Origin: Hyphomonadaceae bacterium
GTDB lineage: Bacteria > Pseudomonadota > Alphaproteobacteria > Caulobacterales > Aquidulcibacteraceae
Length of the DNA: 43,615 nucleotides
Assembly: GCA_016791365.1 (NCBI GenBank)
Contig: JAEUMT010000031.1
Coordinates: forward strand, 1 to 43,615
Direction: 5' to 3'
The notes under the pieces were generated by a model. The model was given only the letters and a program-made list of their open reading frames with translations, did no database searches and was not told the DNA's origin. The position numbers and the translations under genes are program-made. Of this stretch, positions 32,292 through 40,304 are shown one piece after another; positions within the stretch are counted from its first letter, which is position 1, and the number at the start of each line of letters is the position of its first letter.

Positions 32292-32523
32292 TACGGAAAC
32301 TAAAGGTGCCCTGCAGAAGCGGTCGATGCGCATCGCCGGGCACCGGACGTCCCTGGCTCTTGAGCAGGAGTTTTGGAGCGCGCTTGAGAAGATCGCGCGC
32401 GATCGTTCGATGACACTGCCGGTGCTGATCGCGTCGATCGATGAACGTCGCGGCAAGAACACGCCAGAAGCGTCTCTTGCCTCGGCTGTGCGCGTGTTCG
32501 TGTTGGAGAACCGGCTGAACTAG
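32284..32523 (+). CDS. Ribbon-helix-helix domain protein
   Basis: A 79-residue protein. Segments RSMRIAGHRTSLALEQEFWS and LPVLIASIDERRGKNTPEAS with LASAVRVFVLENRL fit the RHH_4-type ribbon-helix-helix family: a short beta strand, then two helices, which usually dimerises on DNA. The ATG at 32284 is inside the DUF4169 gene and gives an eight-base overlap, so the two are coupled. The stop overlaps the convergent TIR gene stop by three bases. The target is unknown; the dyads upstream of DUF4169 are candidates for self-binding. Confidence 0.85.
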   Translation: MTDTETKGALQKRSMRIAGHRTSLALEQEFWSALEKIARDRSMTLPVLIASIDERRGKNTPEASLASAVRVFVLENRLN

Positions 32524-33569
32524 CGGGCGCGCGCGTAAAGCGCGACAGCGTAATAGCAGGGCGCGACGGTGCAGGCGTACATGTGAACCTGCACATTGAA
32601 CGTGCCGCTGCTGGTCGGGATCACGCCGACATTGGGCTGGCTCGTCGTTGACGTATCTTCGACGATCAGGGCGCCATTCCCATCGAAGAGACGAATATCG
32701 AGATCTGAGCAGTCGCGGTCGCAGACGCCGACGATCTGATACTCGTACCCGGCGCTCATTTGCGCCGGCACATCCCAGGTTTGGCCTGGTTGAAGGCCGC
32801 CACTGAACGGCTGGCCGACCATCTGATAGCCCTGCTGCGACAGCGCGCCTGACGCCTGCTGGAGTTGCGCGACAATGATCTGCTGCGGGTTCTCATCGCC
32901 GGCCGGTTGCTGCGGCGATTGGGCAGTCTGAATCGGCGGCACGCTCACGGCTTGTTGCTGCTGCGAGTCCATCGCGACCCCAACAACGCCGATCAGCACC
33001 AGAACGCCAACGACACCGCCGGCAATCCACGCCCATACCGGCACTCCGCCTTGCCTGGCTGCGGTGGCGGCCCCTTGGGAGGGCGCACTCCAGGCTTGCT
33101 GCGGCGCTTGTGGCGGCGCCGCTGCCTGCGGTTGAGCCATGCGCGGCAACGGCGCCGGTTCGGGCGCCGGACGCGGCTCGGCGCGGGTTGCGTTCTGCAC
33201 AGCGTCGACGAAGCGGCGCCAATTCGGATGATCGGCCTCACCATTCCAATTGGCGAGATTGGCGGCTTGCACTTCGCCGAACCCGAATGGCGGCAGGGCG
33301 CTATCGATCGCCACAGGAATGAGCACGCCCTTGTCACGCCCCATGCGCGCCTCTTCGCGCACCCACTGCGACTTCGTTGAATGCTCGCTCCACAGTACAA
33401 TCAGCGCTTTGCACTGCGTGAGCTTCTGCTCGATGTAATCGGCCCAGGTGGTGCCGGGCGGGATCTCGTTGTCCCAAAATACGTCGAGACCCGCAGCTGT
33501 CAGACCCTTGGCGACTTGCTCAGCACGCATGCTGTCTTCACGCGCATACGACAAAAAAACGTCGGCCAT
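32520..33569 (-). CDS. TIR-domain membrane protein with periplasmic PPC-like domain
   Basis: A 349-residue protein. Residues 1-125 are a bacterial TIR domain: FLSYARED, FWDNEIPPG, LIVLWSEHSTKSQWVREEA (Glu72/Glu73 at the NADase catalytic position, four residues after Trp69) and IPVAID. Then a Pro/Ala/Gln linker, one membrane helix (178-200, WAWIAGGVVGVLVLIGVVGV), and a C-terminal domain 230-349 with Cys283, 287, 333 and 338 in the frame CDRDCSDLDIRLFDGNG and VAPCYYAVALYAR. That domain recurs in the secreted protein at 40301. TIR inside and the Cys domain outside is inferred. SD GAGGAGG precedes the ATG. Known TIR NADases act in defence; a role here is unproven. Confidence 0.85.
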   Translation of the reverse strand: MADVFLSYAREDSMRAEQVAKGLTAAGLDVFWDNEIPPGTTWADYIEQKLTQCKALIVLWSEHSTKSQWVREEARMGRDKGVLIPVAIDSALPPFGFGEVQAANLANWNGEADHPNWRRFVDAVQNATRAEPRPAPEPAPLPRMAQPQAAAPPQAPQQAWSAPSQGAATAARQGGVPVWAWIAGGVVGVLVLIGVVGVAMDSQQQQAVSVPPIQTAQSPQQPAGDENPQQIIVAQLQQASGALSQQGYQMVGQPFSGGLQPGQTWDVPAQMSAGYEYQIVGVCDRDCSDLDIRLFDGNGALIVEDTSTTSQPNVGVIPTSSGTFNVQVHMYACTVAPCYYAVALYARAR

Positions 33570-33628
33570 TGGCCCTCCTCACAGGCGCGCTTTGTAGCAG
33601 GCGCCCTACGACGGTTTCAAACCCGGAG

Positions 33629-34579
33629 TCAGACGCCCTTTGGATTTGGCCCGTGCTGGTTGGGTCCCGGTTGACCAGGAATGAAGATAAACACCAAGGC
33701 GGCAATCCAACCGAGGTAAGGAACGCAAATAAGCGCCGCGAGCCAACCGCTTTGCCCGAAATCATGCGCACGACGGGACGCGGCAGAGATCGTCGGCGCG
33801 ATAAGCGCCAGACCGACGATCAGCGTGATGATCTGCGAATTCGGCATGCCCATGTAGTTCGTGCCGCCGACAGTGATGTCGAGCACCGACGCGATCGCGC
33901 CAAGCACAAACGCGAACACGAAGAACCAGCCATACTCGGCGCGGCGCGCGCGGCCTTTGCCGTCGACATAGAGGCGCAAACATTTTTGGATGTAGCCAAC
34001 CGGAGAAAGCGTCTCGGCCGCGGCATGCGCGCCGCCGCCGCTTTGTTGTGTCCAACCTTGCTGCGCTGGCGGTGGCGTTTGCCAGGCGCCGCTGCTCTGG
34101 TTTGATTGCGGCTGTTGCCAACCACCCGATGGCGGTTGCGGCGTCGGCGACACGTGGGGGATCGGGGCTGCGGCGGGCTGCGGCGTAGAACTCGCCGGCC
34201 GCGCTTTTGCGAACACCGCGTTGGCGAAACGCCCCCACTCCGGATGATTGTAGTCGCCGGCCCAGTGCGAAAGATCGGCGGCTTGCACATCGCCGAAACC
34301 AAAAGGCGGATCAGCAACATCGAGTTTTGCGGGGATCAGCTTGCTGCGCCCCATGCGGGCCTCTTCGCGCACCCATTGCGACTTCGTCGAGTGCTGACTC
34401 CACAGCACCACCGCGACGTTGCAGTGATTGAGTTTTTCTTCGATGTAATCGGCCCAGGTTTGACCAGGCGGGATTTCGTTGTCCCAGAACACACTGAGCC
34501 CCATCGCCTCAAGCCCACGCGAAATTCGCTCAGCTTGTGCGCTGTCTTCTCGAGCATACGAAATAAAGACGTCGGTCAT
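33629..34579 (-). CDS. TIR-domain protein fused to a DUF805 membrane domain
   Basis: A 316-residue paralogue of the next gene in the same direction. The TIR domain (1-122) keeps FISYARED, FWDNEIPPG and LWSQHSTKSQWVREEA almost unchanged. A long Pro/Gln/Ser linker (125-190) leads to a DUF805 membrane domain: GYIQKCLRLYVDGKGRARRA at 195, helices near 215-234, 248-268 and 280-300, and the family RRAHDFGQSGWLAAL loop. DUF805 proteins are YhaH-like inner-membrane proteins of unknown function. SD GAGGA precedes the ATG. The fusion suggests a membrane-held TIR, probably with the TIR part in the cytoplasm. Confidence 0.85.
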   Translation of the reverse strand: MTDVFISYAREDSAQAERISRGLEAMGLSVFWDNEIPPGQTWADYIEEKLNHCNVAVVLWSQHSTKSQWVREEARMGRSKLIPAKLDVADPPFGFGDVQAADLSHWAGDYNHPEWGRFANAVFAKARPASSTPQPAAAPIPHVSPTPQPPSGGWQQPQSNQSSGAWQTPPPAQQGWTQQSGGGAHAAAETLSPVGYIQKCLRLYVDGKGRARRAEYGWFFVFAFVLGAIASVLDITVGGTNYMGMPNSQIITLIVGLALIAPTISAASRRAHDFGQSGWLAALICVPYLGWIAALVFIFIPGQPGPNQHGPNPKGV

Positions 34580-34654
34580 GGTGTCCTCGCAATTGAGTCC
34601 AGCGAGGCTAGCAACCGCATCGACAGCGCGCGACGGCTAAGACGCGCAAAGCGC

Positions 34655-34834
34655 TTAATTAGCGAAACCTGGCATGACGCCTGCGAAAGGTTGCGGCGCC
34701 GAAATTTCCCAGCTTTGAGAAACATGTTCATCCGGCTCAAGCGCTGTGAACGCCATGGCCGTCAGCGCGAGCACCAGGACCAGCGCGATGACGCCCGCGA
34801 AGGCGCCAAAACGGTATTCGCTGTTATTGAACAA
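34655..34834 (-). CDS. Small single-helix membrane protein (59 residues)
   Basis: A short gene that is easily overlooked because it starts at TTG. The product begins MFNNSEYRFGAFAGVIALVL, has one membrane helix at about 9-32 (ending ALTAMAFTAL), and an acidic/aromatic tail (EPDEHVSQSWEIS) ending GFAN. A purine-rich AAGGAAGAGAAG lies just before the TTG. It lies between the lipoprotein gene and the TIR-DUF805 gene on the same strand, with gaps of 51 and 75 bp. Reading frame, hydrophobic design and ribosome site support it; family unknown. Confidence 0.6.
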   Translation of the reverse strand: MFNNSEYRFGAFAGVIALVLVLALTAMAFTALEPDEHVSQSWEISAPQPFAGVMPGFAN

Positions 34835-34885
34835 CTTCTCTTCCTTTACGCCTGTAACAACAGGGAAAAGGAGGCGAAGTTCCCG

Positions 34886-35341
34886 CTACTCTTCCAGAAG
34901 TGCGCCGCAATGCACAAGCGCGGTTCCGGGCTGCCAGGGGCCGCCTGAAATCATCATCGCGCGGGCGGATTCCGCAAACGAAAGCTGGATGTTGTGCCGC
35001 GTGGTTTCACCCTCGGCATGGCATTGAGCCTGGATGTCGTAACCGCTGTCGGTCATGGCGACATTCTGGAACTCACAGGACACTTCGCCCTGCGTGGAAA
35101 CGCCCGTCGGCTCGAATCTCCAGGCCGGATTGCCGCAGCCCTCGGCGGTCGTGGCCCACAGGCCGACATAGCGCGGCGTGGTTTCACTTGGCAGAGGCAG
35201 GCTGCCGGGCAACGCCTCCACCTCCCCGACCAGGGCCGCGGCTTGAGGATCGGGCTGGGGTTCGGCGGGGTCGGTACAGGCGATTGTCGCGCAGGAAATC
35301 GCCGCGGCGGCAATACGGTGGAGCTGGCGTGAAACCCTCAT
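34886..35341 (-). CDS. Putative lipoprotein with cysteine pairs
   Basis: A 151-residue protein with an N-terminal signal (RIAAAAISCATIAC) and a lipobox ending T-I-A-C near residue 22, followed by a Pro/Glu-rich segment (TDPAEPQPDPQ). The mature part has cysteines in CGNPAWRFE, CEFQN, QCHAEGE and VHCGALLEE, suggesting two disulfides. It begins the minus-strand set that includes the small membrane protein and the two TIR genes, and is divergent from uvrD. I use the ATG at 35341; a GTG three codons earlier is also possible. Function unknown. Confidence 0.65.
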   Translation of the reverse strand: MRVSRQLHRIAAAAISCATIACTDPAEPQPDPQAAALVGEVEALPGSLPLPSETTPRYVGLWATTAEGCGNPAWRFEPTGVSTQGEVSCEFQNVAMTDSGYDIQAQCHAEGETTRHNIQLSFAESARAMMISGGPWQPGTALVHCGALLEE

Positions 35342-35437
35342 CACCGGCACAACGGCAGGTGCAGTTCAGGGTTCCGCCAAAGCCTCGAAAGCTGCGCTTT
35401 CCAGCACTATGTTCCCCCTTCGTGCTAGGCTGACGCG

Positions 35438-37840
35438 GTGACGGACGAATCGATGAGTGACGAAGGCGGACAGACTCTGCCGATCTCGGTGCGCGCGGCT
35501 GCGGCCGCGCCGTATCTGGCGTCGCTCAATCCGGGCCAACGCGCGGCGGTGGAAGCGCTCGATGGGCCGGTGCTGGTGCTTGCGGGCGCCGGCACGGGCA
35601 AGACGCGCGTACTGACAACGCGGCTGGCGCACTTGCTCACCACCGGACGCGCGAAGCCGTGGTCAGTGCTTGCAGTGACGTTCACGAACAAAGCCGCGCG
35701 CGAGATGCGCGAGCGGGTTGAGAAGTTGCTCGGACCTGGCGGCGGCGGTTTGCCGTGGCTCGGCACGTTTCACTCGATCAGCGCGCGCATGCTGCGCACA
35801 CACGCGGAGCTGGTTGGACTCAAGAACAATTTCTCGATCCTGGATACCGACGATCAGGTTCGCCTGCTCAAGCAGATCATCGATGCGGAAGGCATCGATG
35901 AGAAGCGCTGGCCCGGGCGGCAGCTCGCGGGCGTCATTGACGGCTGGAAGAACCGCGCGCTGACACCGGAGAAAGTGCCGAAGAATGAAAGCTTCTCATT
36001 CGCCGACGGCGGCGGTGTGAAACTCTATGCGATATACCAGGCGCGTCTGAAAATTTTGAACGCGTGCGACTTCGGCGATCTGCTGATGCACATGATCGAT
36101 ATCTTCCAGCGCCATCCGGACGTGCTGGAAAGCTATCACAAGAAACTCAGCCACCTGATGGTGGACGAATATCAGGACACCAACGTCGCGCAATATTTGT
36201 GGCTGCGTCTGCTGGCGCAGGCGCGGAAGAATTTGTGCGTCGTCGGCGATGACGATCAGTCGATCTATGGCTGGCGCGGCGCCGAGGTCGATAACATCCT
36301 GCGCTTCGAGCACGATTTTCCGGGCGCGGAAGTTGTGCGGCTGGAGCAAAATTATCGCTCGACCGGCCACATCCTCGCGGCCGCTTCGCATCTGATTGCG
36401 AACAATCGCGGCCGCTTGGGCAAGACGCTGTTCACCGACGATGAGCTCGGTCACCGCGTAAAGGTGCGCGGCGTTTGGGATGGTGAAGCTGAGGCGCGCC
36501 TAATCGCGGACGACATTGAAGGCTGGCGGCACAGCAGTCGCTCTTACGCGGACGTGGCGGTGCTAGTGCGCGCGGCATGGCAGATGCGGGCGTTTGAAGA
36601 ACGCTTCTTGATGCTGCGTATCCCCTACAAGGTCATCGGCGGCCCGCGCTTCTTCGAACGCGCCGAAGTGCGCGATGTGCACGCGTATCTGCGGCTAATC
36701 CGCTCCGAGGATGACGATCTGGCGTTCGAGCGCATCGTCAATCAGCCGAAGCGCGGCGTCGGCGAAGGCACGGTTCAGAAGCTCCACGCCTATGCGGGCA
36801 AGCCGCCGGTGCGGTTCGTCACCGACAACGGCCCCCTCTTCGATTCAGACACCGGCGAAGTTGTCACCGAGCAGCCGGAAGCGCCGGGCGGCGCAACGCG
36901 CTTTCGCACATTGATCGGCGCGGCGCGTGAGATGGTGCTGACGGATGATCTGCCGTTGAAGGCGCGCACGGCGTTGCGATCGTTCTTGAGCGATCTCGAT
37001 CGTTGGCGCGAGCAATCGCGGACGATGAGCCACGTGGAGCTGGCCGAAATCGTGCTCGATGAAAGCGGCTACACCGAGATGCTACGCCGGGACAAATCTC
37101 CGCAGGCGCAGACACGGCTCGAGAACTTGAAGGAATTGGTCCAGTCAATGGGCCAGTACGACACGTTGGAGGCATACCTCGAACACGTCGCGCTGGTGCT
37201 CGATATCGAGAACGAAACCGACGGCGAGAACGTACAGCTTTCGACTTTGCACGCGGCCAAGGGCCTGGAATTTCCGCTCGTCTTCCTTCCCGGCTGGGAA
37301 GAAGAAGTCTTCCCGTCCAAGCGCTCGATCGATGAGAGCGGCGAGAAGGGTTTGGAAGAAGAGCGCCGGCTTGCGTATGTCGGCATCACGCGGGCCCGCG
37401 AGAGCGCGCGGATTTCGTTCGCGGCGAACCGGCAGATTTATGGGCGCTGGCAGGTGGTGCTGCCGTCGCGGTTCATCGATGAATTGCCGGCGGCGAACGT
37501 CGATGCGGTGAGCGAGACCGGCTACGGCATGCAAGCGCCTGGCGTGCGCGACATGGCGGTGGAGCCGTTCACCTCAAGCTATCAGTCGCCCGGCTGGCGG
37601 CGCGCGCAGGAACGCGGCGCGTTCCAAAGCAAACCGCCCGTAATCGATGGCGAAGCACGGCTGGTCGCGCGCTCAAGCGGCGATGATTCCGCCTTCAAGC
37701 GCGGAGACCGCATCTTCCACCAAAAGTTCGGCTACGGCCGCATCAGCGGCGTTGAAGGCAACAAGCTCACGGTGCAGTTCGAGAAAGCTGGCGAGAAGCG
37801 CGTGATCGACAGCTTCGTCGTCCCCGCGAGCGCGGCTTAG
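35438..37840 (+). CDS. uvrD: UvrD/PcrA-type ATP-dependent DNA helicase
   Basis: A superfamily 1 3'-5' helicase that removes UvrBC-incised strands and displaced proteins in repair. The 800-residue protein shows motif Q/I LNPGQRAAVEA and GAGTGKTR (50-57), VTFTNKAAREMRER, motif II VDEYQDT (242-248), and motif III GDDDQSIYGWRGA. Motif IV is VRLEQNYRSTG, V is TLHAAKGLEFPLVFLPG, and VI is EEERRLAYVGITRARE. A C-terminal Tudor-like piece, GDRIFHQKFGYGRISGVEGN, matches the RNA-polymerase-binding domain of PcrA/UvrD. The start is the GTG at 35438; an ATG five codons later is in frame. Confidence 0.95.
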   Translation: MTDESMSDEGGQTLPISVRAAAAAPYLASLNPGQRAAVEALDGPVLVLAGAGTGKTRVLTTRLAHLLTTGRAKPWSVLAVTFTNKAAREMRERVEKLLGPGGGGLPWLGTFHSISARMLRTHAELVGLKNNFSILDTDDQVRLLKQIIDAEGIDEKRWPGRQLAGVIDGWKNRALTPEKVPKNESFSFADGGGVKLYAIYQARLKILNACDFGDLLMHMIDIFQRHPDVLESYHKKLSHLMVDEYQDTNVAQYLWLRLLAQARKNLCVVGDDDQSIYGWRGAEVDNILRFEHDFPGAEVVRLEQNYRSTGHILAAASHLIANNRGRLGKTLFTDDELGHRVKVRGVWDGEAEARLIADDIEGWRHSSRSYADVAVLVRAAWQMRAFEERFLMLRIPYKVIGGPRFFERAEVRDVHAYLRLIRSEDDDLAFERIVNQPKRGVGEGTVQKLHAYAGKPPVRFVTDNGPLFDSDTGEVVTEQPEAPGGATRFRTLIGAAREMVLTDDLPLKARTALRSFLSDLDRWREQSRTMSHVELAEIVLDESGYTEMLRRDKSPQAQTRLENLKELVQSMGQYDTLEAYLEHVALVLDIENETDGENVQLSTLHAAKGLEFPLVFLPGWEEEVFPSKRSIDESGEKGLEEERRLAYVGITRARESARISFAANRQIYGRWQVVLPSRFIDELPAANVDAVSETGYGMQAPGVRDMAVEPFTSSYQSPGWRRAQERGAFQSKPPVIDGEARLVARSSGDDSAFKRGDRIFHQKFGYGRISGVEGNKLTVQFEKAGEKRVIDSFVVPASAA

Positions 37841-37852
37841 TGAAGGCATAGC

Positions 37853-38176
37853 ATGTTGCAACGCTTAGCGCTCCTGGCTTGCTTCAGCGTTGCCGGCTCA
37901 TGCGCGTCCTTCGACTCTGCGCGAGACCAATGCGTCACCGACGAACGAGATTGGAGGCTCACAAGTCCGCCAACTGACGCCGAAAGTTATCGCGCACTCG
38001 CCGATGCTGCAGAACAAGGAGACTGGCGATCCACGTTTGAAAAGTGGTACGCGCTGCCAAGCAGCGAAACCATTTTGTGCCGACTTGTGTCCTATCGAGG
38101 ATCGAGTGTGAGTTACGTATTCGCTTCCGACGGAACGCTAACGTCCGACGGCCAGGCCTGGATAGTCACCCGCTAA
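37853..38176 (+). CDS. Small putative lipoprotein/secreted protein
   Basis: A 107-residue protein with an N-terminal signal (LALLACFSVAGSC) that fits a lipobox with Cys17, then a soluble part with a second Cys pair (CVTDERDW and ETILCRLVSY). A GAAGG site precedes the ATG by six bases, 12 bp after the uvrD stop, so it may be read through from uvrD. The family is unknown. The mature part is about 90 residues, acidic, and predicted to be beta-rich at the end (VSYVFASDGTLTSDGQAWIV). Confidence 0.6.
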   Translation: MLQRLALLACFSVAGSCASFDSARDQCVTDERDWRLTSPPTDAESYRALADAAEQGDWRSTFEKWYALPSSETILCRLVSYRGSSVSYVFASDGTLTSDGQAWIVTR

Positions 38177-38306
38177 GGCACGACGATACTCTTCGGATCT
38201 TGCGCGCGGCAAGCCCCACCCATGCTCACGTTCAAGGCCTTCGGTACACAGATACAAGTTCACACGGCGGTGGATATCGCTATCTGTCCTCAAGACCTCG
38301 TAGCCA

Positions 38307-39161
38307 CTAACCCACTGCATAGATCGCACACACTTGCGCGCTGAGTCCGAGCGGCGGGATGTCGGAGGGCAAGCGCATGCGCTCAATGTCCTCGGCCGTA
38401 AGGCGCAGTTCTCGAACTCGAGAGCCCGTAACGACGATCGCTTCTTCGCCGACCGACAACATGGCCGATGGCGACGTCTGCACGTTATCGCGGCTGCGCG
38501 CGCCGTCGCCGGCGGCGGCGCTGTACCAACGCCCGAGGCATGGGCCCTGTCCCTCTTGCAGCACAAGCAACCGGCCGAGCGGCGCGCCGGAGGCTTCAGC
38601 TGCAACACGCGCGCGAGCAGCTGCGTCCTGCACGGCGGCTCGATAGGCGCGCATGCGGGCGGGCGCGTTTTCATCAAGAGAAAAACTCAGATCGCTTATG
38701 CTTTCGGGGCCGACCGCCACCGCGGCCGCCCGTGTTGCAACGGCGCGGGAGATATCGTTGATCGCGACGTTGAGCGTCACGTTCACGGCGTAGTTCTCTA
38801 CCTGATCCGCACGTTCGCTCGACACACGCTCGCCGTCGCGGTTGCGATATTCTTGATGGATCGTTTCGATTTCCGCGCTCGATTGAATCGAGACACCTTG
38901 ACCGCCGCGCGAGCGGATCGCGGCCGCAGCCAGTCTCGCGCGGTCCGACGCGGCGAACATCGCATCGCGCGCATTGCCATCGACTTCGGTGAAGGTGACA
39001 GAGAACGACGCTCGATCGGCCGGTACTTCCAGCTCCGCGCGCCCCAGAGCTTCGATCACGGCGCGATCCAGCCAGTACGGCCGCTCGAAGTTCATGTCTT
39101 GCCCAAGTGCGGACGAGGCAGTGCTGAGGCCAAGCGCGATGACGGCAAGCGTTCTGATCAT
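38307..39161 (-). CDS. SIMPL-domain (DUF541) periplasmic protein
   Basis: A 284-residue protein with a Sec signal (LAVIALGLSTASSALGQ) and one SIMPL/DUF541 domain. The domain starts VIEALGRAELEVPADRASFSV, has an Ala/Arg-rich helix (DARLAAAAIRSRGGQGV), and repeats the beta-alpha unit with YAVNVTLNVAINDISRAVATRA and later RAYRAAVQDAAARARVAAEA. E. coli YggE is a family member linked to oxidative stress; the exact role is unknown. It is divergent from prmA with 150 bp between the starts. That gap contains a 7-bp GC hairpin (GTCGCGC/GCGCGAC). Confidence 0.85.
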   Translation of the reverse strand: MIRTLAVIALGLSTASSALGQDMNFERPYWLDRAVIEALGRAELEVPADRASFSVTFTEVDGNARDAMFAASDRARLAAAAIRSRGGQGVSIQSSAEIETIHQEYRNRDGERVSSERADQVENYAVNVTLNVAINDISRAVATRAAAVAVGPESISDLSFSLDENAPARMRAYRAAVQDAAARARVAAEASGAPLGRLLVLQEGQGPCLGRWYSAAAGDGARSRDNVQTSPSAMLSVGEEAIVVTGSRVRELRLTAEDIERMRLPSDIPPLGLSAQVCAIYAVG

Positions 39162-39311
39162 GGTGTCCCCCTATGCTTGGCGAAAGTGTATCAAGCGCGC
39201 CGCGTTCGCCGCCTCACATTCCGGTGTGCTCACAGGCTCGTGTAAAACGCTCGTCGCGCGAAATGAGCGCGACGCGCTTGCAGAGCGCGAGCGCACGCTT
39301 TAGCCAGCCCC

Positions 39312-40304
39312 ATGCTTCTCCTCACGGCTCTCGGCACCTTTGCTCAAATTCGCGCGGCGGCGGATGAATTGGATCGGCACGATCCCTCACCTGCCGATGC
39401 GGTGAGCTGGTTTGAGGAAAAGCCGGGCAAGTTTCGCATCGAAGTCTATGCGCCGACGAAGCAGGACGCGCTGTCGGTCGAGGCGATTATCGGCGCGGCG
39501 GCGCCCGAGCTTCATCTAAAGCACAAGAAGGTGAAGGCGGCGGATTGGGTGGCGATGTCGCTCGAAGGTCTGCCTGCGGTGCGCGCAGGGCGTTTCGTGG
39601 TCGCGGGCGCGCATGCGCTGATGGGCGAGAACAACGGCCGCACCAAGATTTGGATCGAAGCGAGCGAAGCGTTTGGCACCGGTCATCACGGTACGACCTG
39701 GGGCTGCCTGATGGCGCTCGAGCATTTTCTGCGTCAACGCGAGAACCCCCGCCCCCTCGCGGGGCGGGGGCAGGGGGTGGGGGGCGCGCAGAACGAGGCG
39801 CATTTGTCGCGCACAAACACCGCGTTCAATTCTGACCGCCTCCCCACCCTACCCTCCCCCACAAGGGGGGAGGGTGCGCACAACGATCGGCGCCTTAGAG
39901 TCTTGGACATGGGCGCGGGCTCCGGCGTGCTGGCGATTGCGGCGGCGAAGCAAGGCGCGGATGCGCTGGCGATTGAAATCGATCACCGCGCGGCGGCGAT
40001 CGCCGAGATCAACACGCATCAGAACAAGGTCGCGCCGCGCGTTCAGGTGATCGCGGGCGATGGCGCGCGTTACATCGCCGGCAAACAGTTCGATCTCATA
40101 TTCGCCAACATTCTGATGCGGCCGCTGATCCGGCTCGCGCCGAAGCTCGTGCGCGTGCTTGAGCCTGGCGGCACTTTGATCTTGTCGGGGCTATTGCGCA
40201 CGCAGGCGCCGCTGGTGCGCGAGGCTTACGCCAATCGCGGACTCATTCTCGAAAAGCAGATTCCCAAAGAGGCTTGGATGACGCTGGTGTGGCGCAAGCC
40301 TTAG
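39312..40304 (+). CDS. prmA: Ribosomal protein L11 methyltransferase with repeat-encoded insertion
   Basis: PrmA trimethylates ribosomal protein L11 with SAM. The 330-residue protein has a short N-terminal domain, the IWIEASEAFGTGHHGTTWGC substrate motif and the SAM-fold VLDMGAGSGVLAIAAAKQGA with AIEIDHRAA. The family N-P-P-Y-type active site is replaced by ANILMRPLIRLAP, typical of PrmA. Residues 143-193, between GTGHH and VLDMG, are encoded by a composite GC palindrome and have no counterpart in other PrmA proteins, whose usual length is about 290. The frame is intact, so the gene is likely still functional, with a long loop. Its stop overlaps the convergent neighbour. Confidence 0.85.
   Translation: MLLLTALGTFAQIRAAADELDRHDPSPADAVSWFEEKPGKFRIEVYAPTKQDALSVEAIIGAAAPELHLKHKKVKAADWVAMSLEGLPAVRAGRFVVAGAHALMGENNGRTKIWIEASEAFGTGHHGTTWGCLMALEHFLRQRENPRPLAGRGQGVGGAQNEAHLSRTNTAFNSDRLPTLPSPTRGEGAHNDRRLRVLDMGAGSGVLAIAAAKQGADALAIEIDHRAAAIAEINTHQNKVAPRVQVIAGDGARYIAGKQFDLIFANILMRPLIRLAPKLVRVLEPGGTLILSGLLRTQAPLVREAYANRGLILEKQIPKEAWMTLVWRKP
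39746..39874. repeat. Composite GC-rich palindromic element (copy 3) inside prmA
   Basis: A perfect 10-bp stem CCCCCGCCCC/GGGGCGGGGG at 39746-39770 is followed by GCAGGGGGTGGGGGG. A second perfect 9-bp stem, CCCTCCCCC/GGGGGAGGG, lies at 39852-39874. Same layout as the copies at 16331 and 18171. It is in frame with prmA. Confidence 0.85.

Noticed and set aside
35366-35632. 88-residue minus-strand frame over the uvrD start
   Set aside because: It is antisense to the helicase N-terminus and has no ribosome site or motif.
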